NCBI GenBank assembly: GCA_028583415.1
Contig: CM053276.1
Location: forward strand, 59,935,510 to 59,999,509
From: Protea cynaroides
Lineage: Eukaryota; Streptophyta; Magnoliopsida; Proteales; Proteaceae
Direction of reading: 5' to 3'
Length of the DNA: 64,000 bases
Shown one piece after another: positions 45,535 to 56,065 of this stretch. The translations under genes were made by a program, and so were the position numbers. A model generated the notes under the pieces. It did no database searches. It was not told the origin of the DNA and saw only the letters and a program-made list of their open reading frames with translations. How positions within the stretch are numbered: position 1 is the stretch's first letter; each line of letters begins with the position of its first letter.

Positions 45535-46710
45535 TATAAACGTCAAACTCCTAAATGAAAACTTTCCTTGTGTGAATTGGATGCTAAATTTTAGAATACT
45601 ATATTTATGCTTGTATAATATTGCTTTGGGGGGAATGGATTCAGTCACACATCCGTGCGAGTAGCCGAACCGGGTCCCATGTAAATGGGGCAGCCCGCTA
45701 GGCGAAACACACAACCTTGGCCTGTACTTTGTGAGACCACGACCGGCGAGCAGCCTCTAACGAGCATTTTTTGGGTCCGCCTAGGAATGGGTTATGCTAC
45801 TCCACGTCGCTTGGATCCTTGCAACATAGTATATAAAGGGAATGTGGGCCCATTATTCATCGTGCATTCGGTGATAGGTTACCCCGTCCTCATCAAGGTG
45901 ACCTTTTCTGTCCTAACCCAGATTATAGCCCAATGTTTGTTATTTTTGGTTCATTCCTGAACCGACCCAGTAAAGTCTGCTTAACCATGACATCCATGTT
46001 CGAGACGTCGAAGTTCTACCCGTTTTTATCCTCGATTGATCAACATGTTAGAATCTACACGATGAGCATCTTAAACTCACACTCATTGGGAGTATGAGGT
46101 ATGTATACACCTGTTCTACATCATAGTAGACGGTCACTATACACCCCTCCATTAAGTAAGCTCGATGTGTCAAATCTCTCATTGTTAACACGTCGGTTTC
46201 AAAAAATGAACAGAAAATCCCTGTCAAGACATAGATACCATGGTCAAGAAGAAATTTACTAGTTTGTTCTTCCATGAACCGCTTTTGCTAGCCATCCCTA
46301 ATAAGGATGACGGATTAATATATCCATTTCAATTTTATCGAATTCGGTAATCCAATTGGCCAGACCTTGGTACCACTGATTATCCATTTTGGAATCACGA
46401 GGTCCCAAGGCTGAACACATGGCTTAATCAAATTCAATTAAATTAACTTGGATAATGTTTACCCGATCACCCTTATGAAGGAGCTAACTCTTGTTTGGTT
46501 GAGTCATCCATGATTGTGTATGTAACTTCTTTCCACTCCCGTTATCTTAGAGTCCTAATATTATCACTTTTGGGTTCTTTTCCAATACCAGCCAAGGAGT
46601 TAGCCCAAACCACAGCCATTTCTACCTCTTGGTTAAGAGATCCCATTACTGGGAGGTTGTCTAGGGTATACATACCAGTTAGTCCCATCTCAACCACATC
46701 AACTGAATCA
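45535..46710 (+). other. Leader between PBS and gag, array copy 2
   Basis: Colinear with copy 1. Holds the same 91-codon open frame (45685-45960) with about ten amino-acid differences and no stop. There is no recognised domain and no other coding signal. Confidence 0.5.
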
Positions 46711-48164
46711 ATGGCTGAAGGATCAAACCAAGTCCCAAGCACTATGGATGCTAGGATGGAAAAGATGGAGGATACCATGGGAATGATAGCTGCCGCAATA
46801 AGGGATATACAATTACTATTACAGGCTCAAGGGTCGACCTCTGAAAGGGTAAATATGGCACCGCCACAAGGACTGGGTACCCGTAGCCCAGCTGTTTCAA
46901 AATTTTTCATAAACCCGGCATTCGAAGATATAGAAGGTGTCATACCCCAGAAATAATCCATCGTTCAGGCTACCCCGGTGACCAAGAAATCGAAGGAAGA
47001 AGATGGCCCATACAGTGATAGACTGAGTCAAGTGGAAAAAATACTAAGGGGCATGAAAGGAGTAGAAAGTCAAATCATTAATGCCGAAGGGTTATGCTTC
47101 TTTCCAGAAACTAAGCTGCCTCCCAAGTTTAAATGGACCACCGAGAAATTTGATGGAACAGGAGATCCCAGGACCCGTTTAAGGTCATTCAAGGGCCTAT
47201 TGAAGGAAGGCGAAGGATTTACTGATGAGCAGTTAGGACAAGCATTCCAATTCTCACTCATAGGCGATGGTTGATGAATCTGAACCCATCACAGATACAT
47301 TCGTGGTCAGATATCATCAAAGCATTTATCAGTTTCTATTCCTACAACACAGAGATAGAGACTTACCGTAGGCAATTGGAAACCATGGTTCAAGTACAAG
47401 GAGAGACATTCACGGCCTATTTAACCCGGTTCAGAAGTGTTGTAGCAAAGCTTTGGGATCGACCCTCTGAAAGATATCAAGCGCAGATAATGATGAGAGG
47501 TTTAAGTGGGTCATATAAAACATACATCTTTGGCCAGGCCATCCTATCATTTGAAGGACTCGTGGTTACGGGACAACAAGTGGAGGATGCCATCACCCGA
47601 GGAGATATATTACCGGGAAAGTCAGAAAGGTCAGAAGGGGTGTCAAATAGAAGGGCGTACCCAGCAAGAAACCCAAGAAATCAATCTGTAAAGCAAATAG
47701 CTAATACCAATTCTGAACCATTGATCTTGGGAAGTTCAAGTTACACCCCACCACAGCAAGCAAGACCAAGGAGGTAGTTTACCGATTTGGGGATGACCCG
47801 ATCCAAGGCTCTGGAAAAATTAATACAAGCCAAGAAGTTGACAGTGCTCGTCCCTCTTCCACCTCCAAGTCTTCTTCCATTGAATTTTCGTATGGGTCTT
47901 TTCTGTAAGTACCACAATCAGCATGGGCATGACATGGACAATTGCTACACATTAAGGCATGCCATACAGGATCTATTGGATTCCGATAAATTTAAGGTCC
48001 AGCCCCGACAACTGTTAGTGGCGAATAATCCCCACCCTCACCACTGCATCAATTTCATAGAATGGGGAGATAAGCCCTCAGACCTTATGCCAGTCATAGA
48101 AGGAGTAAGCAATATGGTTGTCACATCTGGTGATGAAGTAAACATGTTGGGTAGCCATCAATAA
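46711..48164 (+). pseudogene. gag: gag, array copy 2
   Basis: Starts MAEGSNQVPSTMDAR; the upstream frame is open to 46495, so the start is chosen by position after the leader and by analogy with copy 1. PKFKWTTEKFDGTGDPRTR and QLGQAFQFSLIGDG are followed by a deletion near 47265 that shifts the frame (copy 1 has GGAHRW here). IKAFISFYSYNTEIETYRRQ and the CKYHNQHGHDMDNCYTLRH module follow. Stops: about 46954 (TAA) and 47775 (TAG). It is the better preserved of the two copies. Confidence 0.85.
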
Positions 48165-49792
48165 GAAGAAGAAGAATATGATTTCTATTTCCCGAAAGAT
48201 TCATCACATCTTATAACACAAGCTCAAGAAGAAGAAGAAGAAGAAGAACCATTCATCATCTACGTCTCAGATGAGGAGATAGAAGTAGATCAAGTTGACA
48301 ATCGTTTCCTTGTGATGGAGTTTATATTCCCAGAGGACGAGCAAGAAGTAGCAGAAACCAGAACAGGGAAGAACTACAAACCATCCCACCTGAGGGTAAA
48401 TGATCCGGCCCAAGCCAGAAGAGAGAAAGGTAAAGGACCTGCCAACCAACCGGAACCTCCAAACCAGGTTTTGAAACAACTACAAAAGACCCAAGCCAAT
48501 GTGTCCATTTGGGAGCTTCTTATGGCTTCCAAGGTCCATAGGGATGCGGTACTGAAATCCCTAGCAAGCATTTAGGTCTCAGTTTCAATGGAGGGAGAAG
48601 AACTAGCCATGCTAGTAGGGGGCAGATATGCTGTTAATGCAATTGTTTTTGGAGATGCAGATCTTCCTCAAGGAAGTAAGGATCACATACAGGCTCTGCA
48701 TATTACCATCGGATGCTGGGGCAAGAGCATTTTTCAAGTTTTGGTTGATAATGGGTCAACCTTAAATGTATTCCCTTTCCGTACCTTCAAGAATTTAGGC
48801 TTCAGGGAGTCAGAGTTGAAACCTTCGGATATGACCATTAAAGCGTATGACAATACCAAAAGGGCTATATTGGGTGTCTTCACAGTACCAATTCAAGTAG
48901 GACCGGCTGAGTTTGAAATAGAGTACCAAGTCATTGATATTTCTGCCTCATTCAGCATCCTTCTGGGTAGGCCTTGGATCTATCAGGCCAATGCGGTGGC
49001 ATCTACTTTGTACCAGAAGATTAAATTTGTCCACAAAGGTACAACTGTGACAATACACCCAGACTCTGCAGCTGTGAATACATTGGCCACTGGACAGAAT
49101 GACGAAAAGTCACAAGGGGATACAAGGCAGGATTTCTCTCTCGGAGGGTTCTAGTTTGACAACATCTTAGCCACAACTGAGCCAGATCTTACAGGTACGC
49201 ATCTGCCCTTTCCATTTCATCAATTACTTAACATGCTCTACATTCCAGGTATGGGCCTTGGTTCCCACCAACATGGTGATGTCACTTTCTTATCTCTATT
49301 GGTCAATGAGTATAGATTTGGATTGGGGTATACCCCCACCGAAGGGGATCTGAAAGTAATAAAGCAAATTCAGAGGAGAGCTGACGAAGGATTTCGGAAG
49401 CTCTAGAGGATGAAATACAAGTATAGTAGTCAGTATGATAGCAGCAGAATAAGAGCATCAGACAGAGCTAGTGGAGAGACTGGCGACCTCAAAGGACGGA
49501 TGAAGCAGTCTATCAAGCAATATCTGAGAGGTTGTACAATGTGCAGGATATCCAGTTTTCAAAGACCCTCATTGGGTATTTTGTCAAAGAAGGAGAGGAC
49601 AACATCTATTGTGGATTTTCAGAACCTTGGTTCAGTACTCACCCTCAAAGGCAAGTACCCGGGTTCGCAATATTCCATGATCGAACCCGGGATTGGGAAG
49701 ACCTTGAGCAAGTCAAGATCCAATTGTAGAATAAGGATCAGAAATCCAAGACAGATGTAATCAATATCAGCAAACTGTTCGACGACAATCAA
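48165..49792 (+). pseudogene. pol: Protease and linker, array copy 2
   Basis: The frame is open at 48588-49154 with FQVLVDNGSTLNVFPF (active site, ~48735-48785) and FSILLGRPWIYQANAV (~48950). A TAG at 49152-49154 replaces a CAG kept in copy 1. The reading continues in the same frame to about 49520 (with a stop near 49404), then in another frame (SKTLIGYFVKEGEDNIYC) that leads into RT. The frame change occurs in both copies, which could mark the protease-RT intron known in Ogre or an old frameshift. Confidence 0.78.
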
Positions 49793-51196
49793 GTGATGAC
49801 GCTCACCGGTGAAGACCAAGATAGGAGTCCCGATGTACAACAATTTACCCTACCCATCAACGAAATAATCCCCAATTGGAGTTGTTTTGATAATTTTGTT
49901 TACCCAAGGGGGTTGTCATGTAATCCACATATAGTGACTATGACTGAGCCTAGGGTCCTTAGGTCTTTTAATAAAATTGAGTCCTTTTCAAATTTTGAGT
50001 CCGTTCCACTTGGAAACATTTCCTTTGTACCTCTGCTTTCGAATATGAATAAAGATGATATTTTGAATTACTCTGCGTCTACTTCTTCCTTTCCTACTCC
50101 TTCTAACTCTAACTTTGAAAATGATGAGAATGATGAACCATTTCCTGAAATATTACAATCCATCCAAGCCTCGAAGGAGAAGAAGGCTCAACCTATTGGC
50201 GAAGACTTTAAAATAATTAATCTAGGTTCAGCAGAGAAACCTCGAGAAATAAAGATCAGTGCTACCTTGACGGAAGGAGAAACCAAACAAATGACGAAAT
50301 TACTGATGGAGTTCCATGAAGTGTTTGCCTGTTCCTATGAAGATATGCTTGGCATAGACCCTGAAGTTGTACAGCATAAGATACCTTTGGTCTCGGATAT
50401 AAGGCCATATAAGCAGAAGCTGAGGCGGTTAAGGCCTGAATGGACCCTTAAGGTTAAAGAAGATATCATGAAGCAGTTTGATACGGGATTCCTAGAGGTC
50501 ACGAAGTACCCAGAGTGGTTAGCAAATGTGGTCATTGTACCTAAACAGGATGGAAGACTGAGGGTGTGCATTGATTACAAAAACCTAAATAAGGCCAGCC
50601 CCAAAGATGACTTTCCATTACCAAAGATAAACATCCTAGTGGATAATACTGCAAATCATGCTCTTTTGTCCTTCATGGATGGATTCTCAGGGTACAATCA
50701 GATAAAGATGGCACCTGAAGACAAGGAGAAAACTGTCTTCATAACAGACTGGGGCACCTACTGTTACACTGTGATGCCATTTGGGCTGAAGAATGCTGGG
50801 GCAACTTATCAAAGAATGGCTACTACAATCTTGCACGACCTAATCCATAAGGAGGTAGAGGTGTATGTAGATGATATGATTATAAAATTGTTCACCAGAG
50901 AAGGTCACATCCCGGCGTTAAGGAAGTTCTTTGAGAGGATCAAGCAATACAAACTAAGGCTTAACCCCCAAAAATGTGCATTCGGGGTTATAGCAGGAAA
51001 AATGCTAGGTTTTATGGTCAGCCAAAGAGGAATCGAGATTGATCCAGCCAAGATAAAAGCCATCTCTAAAATGCCATCTCCTCAAATAGAAAAAGAAGTA
51101 AGAGGTTTCTTGGGAAGACTTCAATACATCAACCGGTTTATTGCACATCTCACCGCAACATGTGAACCTATTTTCAAACTACTCCGCAATGACTAG
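49793..51196 (+). CDS. pol: Reverse transcriptase segment of Pol, array copy 2 (open)
   Basis: 467 codons without a stop, the longest intact pol frame in the window. The first ~180 residues are linker (acidic, Ser-rich, DENDEPFPEILQS). RT: MLGIDPEVVQHKIPL, LANVVIVPKQDGRLRVC, FMDGFSGYNQIKMA, MPFGLKNAGATYQRM, catalytic YVDDMIIKLF, then GFMVSQRGIEIDPAKIKAI. It ends at a TAG at 51194-51196, where copy 1 reads on. The first Met is only the first in the open frame; Pol would be made as a polyprotein. Because neighbouring domains are broken, this is part of a dead element. Confidence 0.87.
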   Translation: MMTLTGEDQDRSPDVQQFTLPINEIIPNWSCFDNFVYPRGLSCNPHIVTMTEPRVLRSFNKIESFSNFESVPLGNISFVPLLSNMNKDDILNYSASTSSFPTPSNSNFENDENDEPFPEILQSIQASKEKKAQPIGEDFKIINLGSAEKPREIKISATLTEGETKQMTKLLMEFHEVFACSYEDMLGIDPEVVQHKIPLVSDIRPYKQKLRRLRPEWTLKVKEDIMKQFDTGFLEVTKYPEWLANVVIVPKQDGRLRVCIDYKNLNKASPKDDFPLPKINILVDNTANHALLSFMDGFSGYNQIKMAPEDKEKTVFITDWGTYCYTVMPFGLKNAGATYQRMATTILHDLIHKEVEVYVDDMIIKLFTREGHIPALRKFFERIKQYKLRLNPQKCAFGVIAGKMLGFMVSQRGIEIDPAKIKAISKMPSPQIEKEVRGFLGRLQYINRFIAHLTATCEPIFKLLRND

Positions 51197-51735
51197 CCAA
51201 AGGATTGGAACCCTTAATGTCAGATGGCTTTTGAAAAAATCAAGACATATCTGTTGAACCCACCAGTCTTAGCCCCACCAGTGCCGGAAAGACCACTACT
51301 CCTCTACTTGTCAGTACTAGAGGGTTCTATGGGATCAATGATAGCCCAGCATTATATAGATGGAAAGACAGAAAAGGCAATATACTACTTGAGTAAGAAA
51401 TTCACAGGATACGAAACCAATTATACACAGCTGGAGAAGACATGCACAGCCCTAGTCTGGATAACAAAGAGATTGAGACATTATATGTTATCCTACAAGG
51501 TCATACTTATTTCCAGAATGGACCCCTTGAAGTATCTATTTGAGAAACCGGCTGTAACAGGAAGGTAGGCTAGGTGGCTATTGTTGTTGTCCAAATTTGA
51601 CATTACATACACTACTCAGAAGTCTATCAAAGGGAGCGTAATCGCAGAACATCTATCAGCTCTATTGGTTGAAGATAACCTTAGACATTTAGAGGATGTA
51701 TTCCCAGATGAAGAAGTCTACACAACTCAAGAAGA
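51197..51735 (+). pseudogene. pol: First RNase H, array copy 2
   Basis: MAFEKIKTYLLNPPVLAPP, LLLYLSVLEGSMGSMIAQH (first Asp absent as in copy 1), YETNYTQLEKTCTALVW. Stops: 51194, near 51215 (CAA to TAA) and 51566-51568 (after AVTGR; TTG in copy 1). It has a short in-frame insertion relative to copy 1 near 51615 (CAGAAGTCT). A TAG near 51737 follows EE. Confidence 0.82.
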
Positions 51736-52150
51736 GTAGAAGAATGACACATGGATAATGTTCTTCGATGGAGCTGCAAATCATATGGGATACGGAGCCG
51801 GTGTCTTGTTCATAGATCCAGAAGGGGCATTTGTGCCATTTTCATTTAGATTAGAATTTGACTGCACAAACAACATTGCAGAATACGAAGCATGTATCAT
51901 GGGACTGAAAGCAGCTTTGGCCATAGGGGTCAGCAGATTAAAGGTCTATGGTGACTCATCAATTGTTATCTACCAAGTCAGAGGGGATTGGAAAACCAAA
52001 GACGAGAAGCTGGTACCTTATCAACAATGTGCAATAATCTTGGCTCAGAAGTTCAGACAAATTAAATTTGACTACTCCCCAAGAGATACCAATAAGTATG
52101 CCGATGCATTGGCCACCTTGGCTTCAATGATTGGAAATGATCCTTTGGGA
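51736..52150 (+). CDS. pol: Second (archaeal-type) RNase H, array copy 2 (open, joined to integrase)
   Basis: Open from 51758 and continuous with integrase to 52942. IMFFDGAANHMGYGAG (Asp), CTNNIAEYEACIMG (Glu), LKVYGDSSIVIYQVRG (Asp) and NKYADALATLASM (Asp): the complete D-E-D-D set. This is the best preserved second RNase H in the window and fixes the Tat assignment of the array. Confidence 0.88.
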
Positions 52151-53479
52151 CGTATCAAACCCCTAATCATAGAGAAGAGAGTACGACCAATCCACTTGGA
52201 AGAAGTGAATGCATTGACAGTCGATGGCCGGCCATGGTTTGCTCCTATCATAGATTTCATCAAGGAAGGAAAGTATCCAGTGGAAGCTACAACAGGTGAG
52301 AGGAAGTCTCTTAGGCGATATGCCTCCCAGTTCATACTATGCAAAGATATACCATACAAAAGATCCCATGATGGAGTGCAGTTAGTCTGTATCGACGAGG
52401 AACAGGCGCAAAATGTCATCGAGCAAATCCATCAAGGAATATGCGGACCTCACATGAATGCTAGAATGCTTGCAAAGAAGATTCTCAGAATGGGATATTA
52501 TTGGAACACAATGGAAGCAGACTGTTCAGAGTTCGTAAGGAAATGTCACAAGTTCCAAATCCATGCTAATTTGATACACATGCCTCCTGCAGAGATGCAT
52601 ACTCTTAACTCTCCATGGCCTTTCTCAACCTGGGGCATAGATGTGATCGGAAAGGTTCACCCTAAAGCTTCGAATGGGCATGAATTCATCTTGGTCGCCA
52701 TCGATTATTTCACAAAGTGGGTAGAGGCACAGTCATACGCCAAGCTCACAGCAAACAAAGTGGCTAAATTTTTACAAGAGTATATCATATGCCGGCATGG
52801 AATGCCTCAGTCTATAATCTCAGATCAAGGACAACACTTTAGAGGGAGAGTCCAACAATTATGTGACAAGTTCCACATCAAAAGGCATCGGTCCTCTCCT
52901 TACCGTCCACAGACAAATGGGGCAATAGAGGCGGCCAATTAAAATGTCACGTTTATCCTCCAGAAGATGGCAGAGTCTAATGTTGATTGGGCAGACAAAC
53001 TACCTTAGGCACTCTGGGCATACAGAACATCCATAAGAACATCCAATGGGGCGACGCCGTATTCACTAGTATATGGCATGGAAGCAGTCCTCCCAGTAGA
53101 AATAGAGGTGCCATCACTGAGAGTCTTGATGGAATGCAAGATTCCAGAAGCTGAATGGTTGCAATCCAGATATGACGAGCTGAACTTCGTGGATGAAAGA
53201 AGAATGAAGGCAGTGGATAATGTAAGAAAATACCAACAAAGAATGGCAGCAACCTTTAACAAAAAGGTGCGTGTTCGTCACTTGACAGTAGGGGACCTGG
53301 TATTGAAGGAACAAAGAGCACCTGTCCATGACCCTAGGGGCAAGTTTCGTCTTAATTGGAGTGGACCGTTCATAGTAAAAGAAATCTTATCGGGGAAAGC
53401 TGTTCGACTGGTCAACATGGAAGGCGTCAAGTTACAATACTTGACCAACTTGGATCAAGTAAAGAGATATTATGTGTAG
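52151..53479 (+). pseudogene. pol: Integrase, array copy 2
   Basis: Zinc domain IEQIHQGICGPHMNAR ... CSEFVRKCHKFQIH: the last Cys ligand is Phe (TGC to TTC; copy 1 keeps Cys). Core WGIDVIGKVHP (Asp), SIISDQGQHFRG (Asp), PQTNGAIEAAN (Glu) is complete. It is then broken by a TAA at about 52940 and a TAG near 53006, and resumes to QVKRYYV at 53479. No insertion here, so this copy shows the empty site of the element nested in copy 1. Confidence 0.88.
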
Positions 53480-54223
53480 CCTCTACAATCTTCCAAAAAA
53501 AAAAAAAAAAGATGTAGAAGGCTTGTCTCTCACCTGCTGACATCAATAACGGACATCAATCAGTTGAGGAACTTACCGACATGGTTGACAAGATTCTTCA
53601 ATGGGGCACAACGCCTTTCACCCAGGAATGGTTCATCTTATCATCATAATCAAAGAAAGAATTTTCTGTTTGTTGGCTAAACTCTTTCATCCGTCTATCT
53701 ATCCAACGGATTTCCCAAGAGTTACACATCAAAGCCCATCTTTCACATCATTTGATATAAACTTTCACGAGTATATCAATCTGAAAATTTATAAATAAAA
53801 AAAATCTGACTGGAACTCTTATCTGTCGTTCATTACATCCGATGGCATCCCAAGATTCCAATAATCCCATCCTTTCTCAAGCCAATAAAATGGGATCTTC
53901 TCGGTAAGATAAGCCCATTCTACATGAACAACCCCAAACTCCTCCAGGCGACAAACCCACCTGGACAGTTTCTTGTCAGTCCCATTTGGACCTCCACTTT
54001 AGCTCATCATGTCTATAGATTTAAGTACTTAAAACTTAGACAGAGTCAATCATATGTATACATTTCATGTGTAATCTTCTAAGGGCATTTCAATATAACC
54101 AAACAACAACAATTGAAGATAATTCCAATGATTCATTTTTAACTTCTATTTGTATGTCGGGATTCCTACATGTCACACCCGGGAGGCTGACAATACATTG
54201 TTCCGTCAGACCGAATTACAGAG
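53480..54223 (+). other. Spacer between integrase and extra ORF, array copy 2
   Basis: No coding frame. Colinear with 38349-39091, including the A run (53494-53510). Confidence 0.5.
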
Positions 54224-55287
54224 ATTGACAGGGCATTGAAAAATTGGAGCTGGCGTATTGAGTTCAGAGAAGATAGCTCTTTCTTGCTGAAGCATCAACT
54301 GGAGGCACTTCCTCAATTAACAACCATAAAATTATGCTCAGACCTTTTGAAAGCAGTCGCTCAATGTTGGGATCCAACAGTTCATGTCTTCAGGATGGGA
54401 GAAGTCAAGTTATGCCCAACTGTAGAAGAATTCAGAGCTTGCCTCCTACTCACACCTAAGCGGAAGATCTTCAAGCCATGTCCAGGAAAAGATTACAGGC
54501 ATGAGATACATGATTTTTTCAGCTGGGATAAGAAAGAAATGTGTCGTTTTGTACAAGATCAACGACTACAGATAAAGCGCATGATCAAGTCATATGCTCA
54601 TACAAGTCCAATAAAGAAAGAAGCACAGGCTCAGAGAAGACATGTTTGCCTATATTGTAGCATAGCCGACTATTGCTACGAAGTTGCACAGATTCAGAAT
54701 CTCCAGTCATAATAGATCTCATCAAGCACGTGAGACAAGGTTTTGACATCATCCCTATAGTGTTGGCCGAGACATTAAAGGGCCTTGACCTCATGACAAC
54801 TCATCAAGATCAGTTTGAGTTGGACAATTTCAGCGGATCACCATATCTTCTTTAAATCTGGTTAACAGAGAGGTTAGGATTAGTTGAGGAATCTGAAGCA
54901 ATGACCCTCAACCCTTTTCAATTGGCAAAAAGAGCAAATCCTATGGCTTATCAGATAGACACCAACTGGTTTAGCTGCCTCAAAGAAATAACCACAGCAA
55001 ACATCAGATGGAAATGCACTTGGTGGAAGCAAGAGCGGGTTGTCACAAATACAGAGAATAATTTGCATGTCCGGTTCATGGGGTTGACTCATACTTCATT
55101 CTATTCCCCAACAAGGTTACCTCAGCAATTCAATATCCTAGCAAGCACCAACAGAGAAGTGACTGATTGTGAACTTCCCAGAAAGTTGACATCAGATCTG
55201 GTTGATACCATTGCTCGTGAATGGGGCAATCGAAATGTTCAAACACTCCCTAGAGTTGCACCAATCAAGAAACCAATAGCATTTTAG
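54224..55287 (+). pseudogene. Extra sense ORF downstream of integrase, array copy 2 (DUF7745/plant-mobile-domain-like)
   Basis: The ATG of copy 1 is ATT here (54224); the next Met is at 54236. Open to 54712: SSFLLKHQLEALPQLTTIKL, QCWDPTVHVFRMGEVKLCPT, then a one-base deletion near 54668 shifts the frame. It continues as SPVIIDLIKHVRQGFDII, with a CAA-to-TAA stop near 54853, and TLNPFQLAKRANPMAY, ending LPRVAPIKKPIAF. The two copies break at different places, so the ancestral ORF was intact when they separated. Function unknown; the family call is from the sequence pattern only. Confidence 0.7.
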
Positions 55288-55489
55288 GTTTTTTTTGAAT
55301 TCTAGTGTGTTTCATGAACTATGTCTCTTAGATTCAACAAAGAAACATTTGATTCAACATAATCATTCATATGCTCTATGAAATTTTCAATGCTCCGATA
55401 AATGCAGGTACTCAAACCAGAATCTCAATCAAGGAAAAGACATCAAGTCTTACATCTAGATAAATAGAAGCCGAGCCCAAGCTCGTGTG

Positions 55490-55865
55490 GCCAGCCTTGA
55501 ATCCGCAGCCTAGCTCTATACAAGAAGAGGTTCCAAGCCTACAAATGAGCCTTGTATTCACAGCCTAGCTTCATACAAGAAGAGGTTTATCAGCCTACAA
55601 ATGGATCAAGCCGGGTTCAAGCCCACACATACCTTGCATCATGAGTTCCACCTTTGCAAGAAGAGGTTCCCAGCCTACAAATGAGCCTTGTATTCATAGC
55701 CTAGCTTCATATAAGAAGAGGTTTATCAGCCTACAAATGGATCAAGCCGGATTCAAGCCCGCACATACCTTGCATCATGAGTTCCACCTCAGCAAGAAGA
55801 GGTTCCCAGCCTACAAATGTGCCTTGTATTTACAGCCTAGCTTCATACAAGAAGAACAATCATCA
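55490..55865 (+). repeat. 136-bp tandem repeat in the 3'UTR, array copy 2
   Basis: The GAGCCTTGTATTCAC/TAGCC word recurs at 55547, 55683 and 55819 (GTGCC), again exactly 136 bp apart, with the same number of units as copy 1. An ATACGTAGGC module follows near 55938, and the polypurine tract TTAAAGAGGGGC at about 56051-56062. Confidence 0.92.
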
Positions 55866-56065
55866 ATTTTCCCAGAAAAGCAAAACTTCTTGCCAATCGA
55901 ACTACGTTCTGGGCTTGATTTCTAGGACACCCTTAGAATACGTAGGCAGTTTAGGACAAATATCCCTAAGTGCAGCCCAATAAGCAATCTCACTCATATC
56001 CCAAAAATGTAGGTCTTTTATCTTTAGCCTTCAATTGGTAACAATCTCGGTTAAAGAGGGGCATC

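Noticed and set aside
55641..55983. Short open frames beginning MSST(F/S)ARRGSQPTN
   Set aside because: They repeat with the 136-bp unit and exist only because the unit contains an ATG; no sign of a protein.
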